64,000 bases of DNA from DASVTR01 sp036382855 (GTDB lineage Bacteria > Acidobacteriota > Blastocatellia > Pyrinomonadales > Pyrinomonadaceae). Below, piece after piece: positions 55,026-63,215 of this stretch. A model generated the notes under the pieces. That model had not been told where the DNA came from, ran no database searches, and worked only from the letters and a program-made list of their open reading frames with translations. Positions within the stretch are counted from its first letter, which is position 1, and each line of letters begins with the position of its first letter. Location: contig DASVPO010000006.1 of NCBI GenBank assembly GCA_036382855.1, forward strand, positions 62,001 through 126,000. The letters are read 5' to 3'. A program made the translations under genes and the position numbers.

Positions 55026-58000
55026 ATGTTTCTTTTACAGCAATCTATGGGACGCAGGGCAGCAAGCGCGTCCATCTTTATTCTCAGTCTTATTTTAAGT
55101 CTGCACGTGGTCTTCGCTCAGCAGAGCGGCGGCGCAAGTTTGCGCGGGCAGGTCAAGGACGAACTCGGCGGCATTATCATCGGTGCGAACGTGTCCGCGA
55201 CGGACGCGGGCGGCGTTGAGAAAACGGCGACGACCGACGAAGAAGGCATCTACGTCTTCAACAATCTAGCGCCCGGCACATACACCGTGCGCGCTCAGGC
55301 GACAGGCTTCGCCACCTTCGAGAATCAGGCGGTAACTGTCACCGGCAGTCGTCGCGAAGCGCTCGACATTACGCTCGGCGTCGCCATCGAAGCCGAAGAG
55401 GTCACGGTTGCGGCCGAAGTGGCCGTCAGCGCCGACCCTGAGAATAATGCCAACGCGCTCGTGCTGCGCGGCGAAGATCTTGATGCTTTACCTGACGACC
55501 CCGACGATTTGGCCGAAGCGCTGCAAGCTCTCGCCGGCCCATCGGCCGGGCCTAACGGCGGGCAAATCTACATTGATGGCTTCACGGGCGGACGCCTTCC
55601 TCCGAAAGAGTCAATCCGCGAAGTGCGTATTAACTCAAACCCCTTCTCGGCCGAATACGACCGCCTCGGCTTCGGTCGGATAGAGATACTAACGCGTCCC
55701 GGCACGGACAGATTTCGCGGTCAGGGCTTCTTCACTTTCACGGACGAGAGCCTTAATTCGCGCAATCCGTTTGCGCCGACCCGCGCGCCCTATCAGGGAC
55801 GCTCCTACGGCGGCAACCTGAGCGGCCCCGTCATCTCCAAGCGCGCTTCCTTCTTTCTGGATTTTGACCGACGCGAGGTAAGCGATAACGAAGTCATTAA
55901 CGCAGTCATCCTAGACCCGACATTGCAGCCAACGTCGTTTAGCCAGTCTGTGCTGACGCCGCAAACGCGCACAACCTTCAGCCCGCGCTTCGACTACGCG
56001 CTTAACCGTAACCACACGCTGGTCGCGCGCTACTCCTACGCGCGCACGGAGCGCGAGAATTCCGGCATCGGTGATTTCTCGCTGCTCTCGCGTGCCTTCG
56101 ATACCTCCAACACGGAGCACACGCTGCAACTAACCGAGACGGCCATCATCAACCAGCGTGTGATTAACGAAACGCGTTTTCAATTCTCGCGGCGTCGCAG
56201 CCAGCAACAGGGCGACAACTCCATCCCGACCATTCGCGTGCTCGATGCTTTCACAGGCGGCGGCGCGCAAGTCGGGCTTGCCTTCAACAACGAAGACCGC
56301 TTCGAGTTGCAGAACAATACATCCTTTTCCATCGGCAGCCATGCGTTAAAAGTCGGCGCACGACTGCGCCGCGTCAGCATCCTCGACGTGTCACCGAACA
56401 ACTTCGGCGGAACCTTTACCTTCGCCGGCGGACTTGCTCCGCAACTCGATGCCGCCAATCAAATCCTGCTGGATACAAACGGCCAACCCGTGCTTGTGCC
56501 CATCACGAGCATTGAGCGTTATCGCAGGACGCTGCTCTTCCAGCAACAGGGACTTTCAGCCGCAGATGTTCTTGCGCGCGGCGGCGGCCCGACGCAGCTC
56601 ACCATCGCTGGCGGCAATCCTGAAGCCTCTGTTAGCCAGTGGGACTTCGGCGCTTTCATTCAGGACGACTGGCGCGTCCGTCCAGACTTAACGTTTTCCT
56701 TCGGTCTGCGTTATGAACAGCAGAGCAACATCAGCAGCAATCTGAACTTTGCCCCACGACTCTCTTTCGCATGGACGCCCGGCTCTGCGAGCGGGCAACG
56801 TCAGCCACGCACCGTAGTGCGCGGCGGCTTCGGTATCTTCTACGACCGCATCGGAGAGAATCTGGCCTTGCAGGCTTTCCGTTTCAACGGGACAAACCAG
56901 CAGCAGTTTCTCGTCACAGACCCTGAAGTTTTAGGACTCGCGCGCTTTACTCTGGACGGCGTGACAAATGTGCCTTCGGCGGAAACGCTCGCAAGCTTCG
57001 CCCTGCCGCAAACGACGCGTCAGATAGCTGAGGACCTGCAAGCACCCTACACGATTCAAACGTCCCTGAGCTTCGAGCGGCAGTTGCCCTACAACTTCAC
57101 CGTCTCCGCGACGCTCATCAACTCGCGCACGCTTCATCTACTGCGCACGCGTAACATCAACGCGCCGCTCGCGGGCACGTTCACAGTCGGCGACTCGACA
57201 AGCGGCGTGCGTCCGCTCGGAGACATCGGCAACATCTATCAATATGAGTCGAGCGGGCGGCTCAACCAGAATCAGCTAATCCTCAGCGTCAACAACCGGC
57301 TTAACAGAAACTTCTCTCTCTTCGCGCGCTACGCGCTGACGAAGGCCGAGAGCGACACGGACGGCGTCGGCACATTCCCCGTTGACCAGTATGATTTGAG
57401 CGGCGAGTACGGCCGCTCCCTGCTTGATGTTCGTCATAACTTCGTCATCGGCGGCTCGGTCAACGCACCCTGGGGCATTCGCCTCAACCCGTTCATCATC
57501 GCGTCTTCGGGCCGTCCCTTCAACATCACTACGGGGCGCGACACCAACGGCGATACGCTCTTTACAGAACGCCCGGCCTTCGCCACAGACCTCTCGAAGC
57601 CCGGCATCATTTCCACACCCTACGGCATCTTCGACCCGAACCCCGAACCGGGCCAAGAGCTTATCCCGCGCAACTACGGCACAGGCCCATCCACCTTCAC
57701 CGTCAATCTGGGCATCAGCAAGACGTTCAGTTTCGGCGGTCGAAGCGAAGCGGCTGCCGCACCGAGCGGTGGCGGCAGAGGCGGCGGTGGTGGTCGTCGT
57801 GGTGGCGGTGGATTCGGCGGTGGAGGACGACGCGGAGGCGGCGCTGGCATGGGCAATGGCTCGCCCGAAAGTCGCTACAACCTGACGTTTGGCCTTCAGA
57901 TTCAAAACCTGCTGAATCGCACAAACGCGGGCACGCCCGTCGGCAATCTCAGTTCGTCTCTCTTCGGTCAATCGCTCTCGACCGCCGGAGGCTTCGGCTT

Positions 58001-58061
58001 CGGCACGGGTCGTTGCCCGGACAATCGCTGCGTGTCGGCGCAGGTTCGCTTCAGTTTTTAA
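55026..58061 (+). CDS. Oar-like TonB-dependent receptor 3 with Gly/Arg-rich insert
   Basis: 1011 residues from MFLLQQSMGRRAAS at 55026 (the frame is open from 54969; MGRRAAS at 55047 is also possible). Signal peptide (ASIFILSLILSLHVVFAQ), carboxypeptidase-regulatory-like domain (ASLRGQVKDELGGIIIGANV, DEEGIYVFNNLAPGTYTVRA), a plug (LDALPDDPDDLAEALQALAG, FGRIEILTRPGTDRFRGQGF), and a barrel ending in VSAQVRFSF. About 75 residues before the end there is a stretch of about 40 residues almost entirely Gly and Arg, inserted between barrel strands. The plug differs from receptors 1 and 2 (no NGR-x2-F motif). Confidence 0.92.
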   Translation: MFLLQQSMGRRAASASIFILSLILSLHVVFAQQSGGASLRGQVKDELGGIIIGANVSATDAGGVEKTATTDEEGIYVFNNLAPGTYTVRAQATGFATFENQAVTVTGSRREALDITLGVAIEAEEVTVAAEVAVSADPENNANALVLRGEDLDALPDDPDDLAEALQALAGPSAGPNGGQIYIDGFTGGRLPPKESIREVRINSNPFSAEYDRLGFGRIEILTRPGTDRFRGQGFFTFTDESLNSRNPFAPTRAPYQGRSYGGNLSGPVISKRASFFLDFDRREVSDNEVINAVILDPTLQPTSFSQSVLTPQTRTTFSPRFDYALNRNHTLVARYSYARTERENSGIGDFSLLSRAFDTSNTEHTLQLTETAIINQRVINETRFQFSRRRSQQQGDNSIPTIRVLDAFTGGGAQVGLAFNNEDRFELQNNTSFSIGSHALKVGARLRRVSILDVSPNNFGGTFTFAGGLAPQLDAANQILLDTNGQPVLVPITSIERYRRTLLFQQQGLSAADVLARGGGPTQLTIAGGNPEASVSQWDFGAFIQDDWRVRPDLTFSFGLRYEQQSNISSNLNFAPRLSFAWTPGSASGQRQPRTVVRGGFGIFYDRIGENLALQAFRFNGTNQQQFLVTDPEVLGLARFTLDGVTNVPSAETLASFALPQTTRQIAEDLQAPYTIQTSLSFERQLPYNFTVSATLINSRTLHLLRTRNINAPLAGTFTVGDSTSGVRPLGDIGNIYQYESSGRLNQNQLILSVNNRLNRNFSLFARYALTKAESDTDGVGTFPVDQYDLSGEYGRSLLDVRHNFVIGGSVNAPWGIRLNPFIIASSGRPFNITTGRDTNGDTLFTERPAFATDLSKPGIISTPYGIFDPNPEPGQELIPRNYGTGPSTFTVNLGISKTFSFGGRSEAAAAPSGGGRGGGGGRRGGGGFGGGGRRGGGAGMGNGSPESRYNLTFGLQIQNLLNRTNAGTPVGNLSSSLFGQSLSTAGGFGFGTGRCPDNRCVSAQVRFSF

Positions 58062-58083
58062 GAAGCAAACAGCAGCGACGACC

Positions 58084-58164
58084 CTTAAAAGAAAAAGGTA
58101 AAAGTGAGGACGAGAAACCCGGCTCTCTCGCGCCCCACTTTTACCTTTTAACTTTTGCCCTTAC
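58084..58164. repeat. 7-nt periodic inverted repeat, CTTTTAC word
   Basis: The right arm (58133-58164) reads CTTTTAC, CTTTTAA, CTTTTGC. The left arm (58084-58109) is the imperfect complement. It lies where two converging genes end and may serve as a shared stop. Confidence 0.8.
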
Positions 58165-58400
58165 ACGCTCGCGCCCGGTTCGTCGTGATGCTCGGCGGTG
58201 TAGAGGCGCAGGATGTCCTGCCCCTGTCGCGAGCGCGGGTCAATGGTGCGCAGGTGCTTGCGGCCCTGCATCTCCCAGATGGCCGTCACCTGCCCGTCCT
58301 TTTCGACGGCATGATAAGTAATCTCTTCGGTTGAGGCTGCCGGTCTTTCGCCGTCACCGGCCGCCGCGTTTTCCGTCACTGCGTTCTCGTTCTCAGACAT
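58161..58400 (-). CDS. Small unrecognised protein
   Basis: 79 residues, hydrophilic and acidic at the N-terminus (MSENENAVTENAAAGDGE), then a compact segment (EEITYHAVEKDGQVTAIWEMQGRKHLRTIDPRSRQGQDIL) that looks like a small beta-rich domain. No TM. The sense of the codons and the plausible ribosome-binding site (GGAGAG, 11 bases upstream) favour a real gene, but the family is not recognised. Confidence 0.65.
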   Translation of the reverse strand: MSENENAVTENAAAGDGERPAASTEEITYHAVEKDGQVTAIWEMQGRKHLRTIDPRSRQGQDILRLYTAEHHDEPGASV

Positions 58401-58708
58401 GTGTATGTGAACGCTCTCCTCTCTTCATTCGTCCGCTATGATTTGTGAGAAAGATTGTGGCACACGCAAGGGCGGACAAGCAAGGAGGGAGGATTAATTC
58501 ATTTAGTCATTGAAAGAATGATTGAGCTAATCAATAACTAAGAGGCAATTCTAAAACTCAGCTTACTACTTCATTCAACGCTTCGCGCCTCTGGTTTTTC
58601 TTCACTTGCGTCTTTGCGAGAAAAGCAGTTCACGCTGGAGGCGCAAAGTTAATACGTAAGGTCGTAAAGGGTTGAGTTTAGGTTTTGAAGCGTGCTCTGA
58701 ATCCCTGC
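58401..58708. other. 308-base gap left of the flavoprotein-GNAT gene
   Basis: No gene. A weak inverted pattern (GCGCCTCTGG...CTGGAGGCGC near 58588 and 58637) with CTTTGCG words suggests a decayed member of the periodic repeat family. Confidence 0.4.
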
Positions 58709-60475
58709 TCATTCCTGCTCGTCGAGTCGTTTGACGAGGTTGACATATTCGCCGCGGTCGAAGCCGTTGGCGCGGAAGTAGTCAATGAGGCCGCCGTCGT
58801 TCCAGTTGACCATCGTATTGACGATGCGGACTCCGGCCTTGCGGAATTTAACGAACAGTTCGTCCATCAGAGCACGGCTGACGCCCTGCTTGTGATAATC
58901 AGGGTCAACGCCGACGATTTCGAGCCAGCCCGCAAGCTCTGCCGCAAACTCCCAGCCGTGTACGTCTCCGAGCACGAAGCCGACGACGCGGTCGTGATGC
59001 TCTGCGACGAGGCAGTATTCAGGTGCGCGGCTGATGTAGGCTGCGGCCTTCGATTCGTAGTAGGCGGCGTGTGGCTTGCCGGTAATCTTTTCGTCAATGC
59101 GCATCACCTCGTCTATGTCGCGCACGGTCATCTTCCGCACCACGAGATCCTGCATACCTCTTCTCTTCCTCCTGTGTGCCCTGTGCCCGCGCACGCCGCG
59201 TACGACCCTTGCAGCCACCTTGCGCACGAGTCGCGGCTTCAATGAGCGCTTGATGATATTACGGTACGAGTCGTGGCCGGAGACGGAATTAAAGAGCGCA
59301 TCATACATCAGGGGGTCTGTCTTCCCGACATCAATCATCGGGTCGAGCAGAGCGCGTGCGCCCAAGAGCATCATTCGCCTGACCATTACGCCATAACGGT
59401 AATCGCGCCTCAGGTCGCCGCACGCACGGCGGTAATGCTCAAAGGCGCGCACGGAGACGCCGTGCTCAAGCATCGTCTCGGCCGCGCGAATGCCTGTGAC
59501 GATGGCCGTCGAGATGCCCTTGCCCTTAAAGGGCCTGAGCCAGCCGGTCGCATCGCCTATGAGCGCGTAGCGGTGGCCGGTTGCTCCGCGCGCAGGGGCG
59601 GAAGGAAAGCGCCCTTCGTAATAGTTAATCTGCGAAGGGTCGAACGAAGGCAGGAGCGCCTGCACCTGCGGCATTTGCAGAAACTGGTCCAGATCGCAGG
59701 AGGAAACGCTTTCGCCAGCGATGTTGACGAGGATGTGGTCGCTCTTCGGAGTAATCGCGCCAAACTCTATGCGCGGGCAGCGCGGCGGCAGCAGAAACGC
59801 GTGGACGATGTGGCCGAGCTTTTCCGTTTGAAAACGGGCGGTCGTCTCAATCGTCGTCAGGTAGCTCTTCAACCACTTCGAAGGACGCTCGAAACGCCCA
59901 TCAGCACGCGTCACGTCTTCAAAGACCGAGAGCATAGCTTCGTCAAGGCCGAACGCGCCGACCACCACATCTGCACGCTCATAGAGCGATTCGCTGTAAA
60001 CTCGCACTTCATCAAGCGAGCCGCCGCGCACGAATTCGATGCCGGTCACGCGCGAGCCGATGACCTGCGCGCCAAGCTCGCGCGCACGGTCGAGCATAAA
60101 CTGATCGAAGGCTGCGCGCTCAACGGCGTAAGTTGCGCGACCGTGGCCGGGTTCGCCGGCGTGCGCGCCGTGGCCCGTTAAGAGCACGTTCTCGTGCGGC
60201 CCGTGCAGGCGATAGCCGAAAATCTGCTGCTTGATGAGCGAGCGCGGCAGTTGTACATCCAGTTCGTCGGCCAGCACCTCCTCAACCGGCGGCGAGAGCA
60301 CGCCGACACACTGGTTGGCGTGAACCTGAAAATCCTTGCCCTCGAAAATCAGCACACGCAGTTTGAGCCCGCGCGCGTCTGCTCCCTGCAACAACTTGAT
60401 AGCACACGCCGCCCCGCCCGGCCCGCCGCCGATAATGACGACCGTCGAATTATTCTCAAGGCGGCAATCGCTCAT
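58709..60475 (-). CDS. Geranylgeranyl-reductase-like flavoprotein fused to a GNAT acetyltransferase
   Basis: 588 residues. Residues 1-415: FAD-dependent oxidoreductase of the geranylgeranyl reductase/halogenase type, with GGGPGGAACAIKLL (14-27) and the second FAD motif GDATGWLRPFKGKGISTAIV (about 312). A basic linker (RKVAARVVRGVRGHRAHRRK) ends at Met441. Residues 441-588: a GNAT domain (VVRKMTVRDIDEVMRID, LEIVGVDPDYHKQGVSRALM acetyl-CoA loop, NGFDRGEYVNLVKRL). The frame is unbroken. A GGAGG 12 bases before the codon for Met441 could also start a free GNAT protein. Likely acts on an isoprenoid or lipid-like substrate, with the acetyltransferase modifying product or partner (inference). Confidence 0.85.
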   Translation of the reverse strand: MSDCRLENNSTVVIIGGGPGGAACAIKLLQGADARGLKLRVLIFEGKDFQVHANQCVGVLSPPVEEVLADELDVQLPRSLIKQQIFGYRLHGPHENVLLTGHGAHAGEPGHGRATYAVERAAFDQFMLDRARELGAQVIGSRVTGIEFVRGGSLDEVRVYSESLYERADVVVGAFGLDEAMLSVFEDVTRADGRFERPSKWLKSYLTTIETTARFQTEKLGHIVHAFLLPPRCPRIEFGAITPKSDHILVNIAGESVSSCDLDQFLQMPQVQALLPSFDPSQINYYEGRFPSAPARGATGHRYALIGDATGWLRPFKGKGISTAIVTGIRAAETMLEHGVSVRAFEHYRRACGDLRRDYRYGVMVRRMMLLGARALLDPMIDVGKTDPLMYDALFNSVSGHDSYRNIIKRSLKPRLVRKVAARVVRGVRGHRAHRRKRRGMQDLVVRKMTVRDIDEVMRIDEKITGKPHAAYYESKAAAYISRAPEYCLVAEHHDRVVGFVLGDVHGWEFAAELAGWLEIVGVDPDYHKQGVSRALMDELFVKFRKAGVRIVNTMVNWNDGGLIDYFRANGFDRGEYVNLVKRLDEQE

Positions 60476-60481
60476 AAGCCT

Positions 60482-61045
60482 CTACTCGAAGGCGAGCTTT
60501 AGTAGTCCGGCGATAATCAGCAGCACGGAGACGAGCCACAGCAGGATTTTGACGGCCGTCATCATAACGGAAAAGATGACGAGAGCGTTTGCTCTGGTGC
60601 GCTTCGCCTGATAGCGACGGAGGATGAGAAGCTGGCAAAGGTTTTCCAGATAATCTGCGACGGCGGCTGCGAGCGGCAGCAGCACGGGGTAGGGGCTGAC
60701 GGTCGCGTCGGGCGGCCTGAAATGATTTTGCAGGTGAACGATGATAAGCGCGAGCGCAAACGAGTAGATTAAAGGATAGATGAAATCAAGGTAGAGAGAT
60801 TTGTAATGCGCGCGATAGTCTGCGTCCGTGTAGGCGTCGAGCATCGCGTAGAGCTTGCGCGGGCCGTGGAGGCCGAGGCCCGTGCGGACGAAAAGGTCGT
60901 GGTTGAGCGCATCCTTGAAGCGTGCTTCGATGGCGTTCGTCGGGTTAAACCTGAAGAAGAGCACGCTTGTGACGACGAAGACGAAGGCCGCGACGAGCAC
61001 CGCTGGCAGGGTCGCTATTTTCAGGAAGAGTTCGCTCGGCGACAT
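60482..61045 (-). CDS. Four-TM membrane protein, operon partner of the flavoprotein-GNAT gene
   Basis: 187 residues, hydrophobic helices at about 10-30 (LPAVLVAAFVFVVTSVLFF), 90-108 (YPLIYSFALALIIVHL), 120-140 and 155-182 (MTAVKILLWLVSVLLIIAGLL). A long polar segment sits between TM1 and TM2. Its stop is 6 bases before the fusion gene's start, so they are co-transcribed. I do not recognise the family. It may supply or anchor a lipid substrate, but this is guesswork. Confidence 0.8.
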   Translation of the reverse strand: MSPSELFLKIATLPAVLVAAFVFVVTSVLFFRFNPTNAIEARFKDALNHDLFVRTGLGLHGPRKLYAMLDAYTDADYRAHYKSLYLDFIYPLIYSFALALIIVHLQNHFRPPDATVSPYPVLLPLAAAVADYLENLCQLLILRRYQAKRTRANALVIFSVMMTAVKILLWLVSVLLIIAGLLKLAFE

Positions 61046-61118
61046 GATTTCAGCTTCACTTAAACTGATACGAGGCGCACACCGACGCCCGCTCCCCGCT
61101 CTCGCCTACCGACACAAC

Positions 61119-61156
61119 AAGAGCGGGAGATGAACTTTAAATCATCTCCCGCTCTT
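61119..61156 (-). terminator. Terminator of the secreted Cys-rich protein gene
   Basis: Perfect 15-bp stem (AAGAGCGGGAGATGA with its complement), loop of 8 bases, 28 bases beyond the stop codon at 61184. Confidence 0.87.
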
Positions 61157-61183
61157 TGGCTACCGAGAGCAAACATTTTCCGC

Positions 61184-63127
61184 CTACTTAACCAGAAAGA
61201 CATCCCACGCCCAACGCCCGACGCGAACGCCACGCGCGTCGTCAACCTTCGCGCGATAGCGAAACTCGTTGCCGTACTGGTCTGTTCTCTTAGAGGTTTT
61301 GAAATCAAGATGGAGTCTTGCGACATCGAGCGCAGGTAAGGTGTGCAACTCGCCCGGCTCGGAAACGCCGTTGTGGTTGGTGTCCTGCCAGAGCCGCAAC
61401 GAAGCGAAGACGCTATCGCTGCGGTCAATCAGGCCATCGCCGTTTCCGCCGTTTGTTTGTTTATCAAACTCGGCCAGGGCAAGAAACCCGTGTTGCTGAT
61501 TGGAAGGCGGCTGCGGCGTGAAGTTGCCGAACAACTCCATGCCGTTATCAATCGTGCCGTTGCCGTTTCTATCGAGCGCGAGGAAAGCGTCGTCTGAATT
61601 GGCAGTCGTCCATGCGACGGGCGTAGTGGTATTGCTATGGCTGAGATTGAAGACGACGCCGCCGCGAGCATTCGTGAGAGCGAATCCGTTTCCGGCGACA
61701 TCAATCAGGATGGGCGAAGGGGTGCAACAAACCGAACTCTCCGCGAGCGGGTTATCGTAATAGCAGACGACAAACTCGCACCCGCCGCCGCTGCCGCCGC
61801 CACCGCTTGTCGTACACTCGCAGTCGCTATTCGGGTAACTGCCATCCGGGCATTGAATCCCCTGATTATAACAGACGCAGCAATCGCTTCCGTTGTTACC
61901 CTTGCCGGGTGCGCAGCCGCCGTTTTGCGGGAAGCGATGATAATCCGCAGGAGTGGCAGTACCGGAGCAGACGCAGAACCAAGTGTAGGCGTCGCTGAAC
62001 GTCAACGGGCCGCAATAGCAATTGGTGTTGTTGGGCCGCGTGTTGGGGTCGCACGACGGCGACGGCGATGGCGTTGGGGTCGGTGTGGGCGTGGGTGTTG
62101 GCGTAGGCGTGGGGTCTCCGATGGCGCAACTCTCGCCGGTTGTATCTTCAAATTGGCAGTACACCGTACCATTGTCTTGAGTATCGCAAGTTTGGGTCGT
62201 GGTTTCAGTTCGGTAGCATGAACCATAAGAGGTGCTACAAGGCCCAGCCGGGACGAAAGCCGGAAACTCATTAGGATTGTCGCACGCACAAGCGGCAAAG
62301 CCTAAGTATCCCCACATGCAGTCGTTGCTATTCTGGCAGTTGCACGGCACGGGCGAGGCCGTGCTGACTGTTGCAACGTTATCCTGCGGAGAAAAATTTG
62401 CCCGCAAGAAACTCGCGGGCTGCGTTAATTGAAATGCTGTTGAACACTTGCCGGGCGAGCTTACCGCTCTAGTTTCGACGGCAAGCGACTTAGCCGCAGG
62501 CCATTGCTGCGGAGAGGGTGCGTTCTGTGATTGCTTTCTAGAAGGGTCAGGAGTGGGTATGCCTTTTGGCCCGACCAAGCCTGTGCCGTCCCCGAAGTTG
62601 ATTAACTGTGGATTGAATCTCACCTTCTTAGGGTCGTCTCTTTGCTCCTCATCCCTAAGCTTTTCAAATGACTTCACCATGTTCTCAGGAACTTTCAAAG
62701 TGATGCTCTGGCCCGGCAGAATCGGCACATCGTCAGCTTGTAGCGCTGTCGTCAGATACACTAACTCTGGCCTCCCATACATTACCCCAACCCTCAACGG
62801 GTATCCCTGAACAAGAAAATCTCGCATAGTTATACTAATGAATAAGTAGTAAATCGGCTTGCTGCCAGTGTTCTTAATCTCGACTTCCAAATCCCGCGCC
62901 CACTTCTTGTTCTTCAAGTCTTTAGCTGCCTTTTCTTTCTCCGCCTTAATTTTTACCTTAATCGGTAAACGCTCGGATGAGAGGTCTTCAAACTTTCTTT
63001 CCTTGTCGGACTGAGCCGTGCTCGACACAATGCCGACAGCACACAAGACAACAAACAATCCGAGCAGCGCAACGGATAAGGCAACTACCTTAGAACTGCG
63101 AAGGCTGAGGATGCGGTGAAGCTTCAT
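61184..63127 (-). CDS. Secreted Cys-rich protein with PT linker and Asp-rich Ca-like motifs
   Basis: 647 residues from MKLHRILSLRSSK at 63127. Signal peptide (VVALSVALLGLFVVLCAVGIV). Residues 30-180: a beta-rich domain (WARDLEVEIKNTGSKPIYYLF, VPILPGQSITLKVPENMVK). Residues about 245-340 and 365-440: two cysteine-rich blocks, the second starting SCDPNTRPNNTNCYCG after a run of PT/PS dipeptides. C-terminus (about 480-647): DRNGNGTIDNGMELFG and DTNHNGVSEPGEL, the calcium-loop pattern seen in surface and dockerin-like proteins. Extracellular; function unknown. Promoter and terminator are both clear, so it is a single-gene unit. Confidence 0.82.
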   Translation of the reverse strand: MKLHRILSLRSSKVVALSVALLGLFVVLCAVGIVSSTAQSDKERKFEDLSSERLPIKVKIKAEKEKAAKDLKNKKWARDLEVEIKNTGSKPIYYLFISITMRDFLVQGYPLRVGVMYGRPELVYLTTALQADDVPILPGQSITLKVPENMVKSFEKLRDEEQRDDPKKVRFNPQLINFGDGTGLVGPKGIPTPDPSRKQSQNAPSPQQWPAAKSLAVETRAVSSPGKCSTAFQLTQPASFLRANFSPQDNVATVSTASPVPCNCQNSNDCMWGYLGFAACACDNPNEFPAFVPAGPCSTSYGSCYRTETTTQTCDTQDNGTVYCQFEDTTGESCAIGDPTPTPTPTPTPTPTPSPSPSCDPNTRPNNTNCYCGPLTFSDAYTWFCVCSGTATPADYHRFPQNGGCAPGKGNNGSDCCVCYNQGIQCPDGSYPNSDCECTTSGGGGSGGGCEFVVCYYDNPLAESSVCCTPSPILIDVAGNGFALTNARGGVVFNLSHSNTTTPVAWTTANSDDAFLALDRNGNGTIDNGMELFGNFTPQPPSNQQHGFLALAEFDKQTNGGNGDGLIDRSDSVFASLRLWQDTNHNGVSEPGELHTLPALDVARLHLDFKTSKRTDQYGNEFRYRAKVDDARGVRVGRWAWDVFLVK

Positions 63128-63186
63128 GGCATTGACTCCTTTGTGAGCAGGCTGACATGTCAATGGTTCGTTAGTGAGACGGGGGA

Positions 63187-63215
63187 AGCATAGTCCTGAG
63201 CGCGCGGCTCGTCAA
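63187..63215 (-). promoter_or_regulatory. Promoter of the secreted Cys-rich gene
   Basis: Minus strand: TTGACG (63210-63215), 17-base spacer, TATGCT (63187-63192). The -35 overlaps the stop codon of the truncated upstream paralogue. Predicted start near 63180, 53 bases before the ATG. Confidence 0.65.

Noticed and set aside
59273..60181. 302-codon open frame antisense to the flavoprotein-GNAT gene
   Set aside because: Lies wholly opposite a gene with clear domains; translation is basic, low-complexity and has no motif. Long antisense frames are expected at this GC content.
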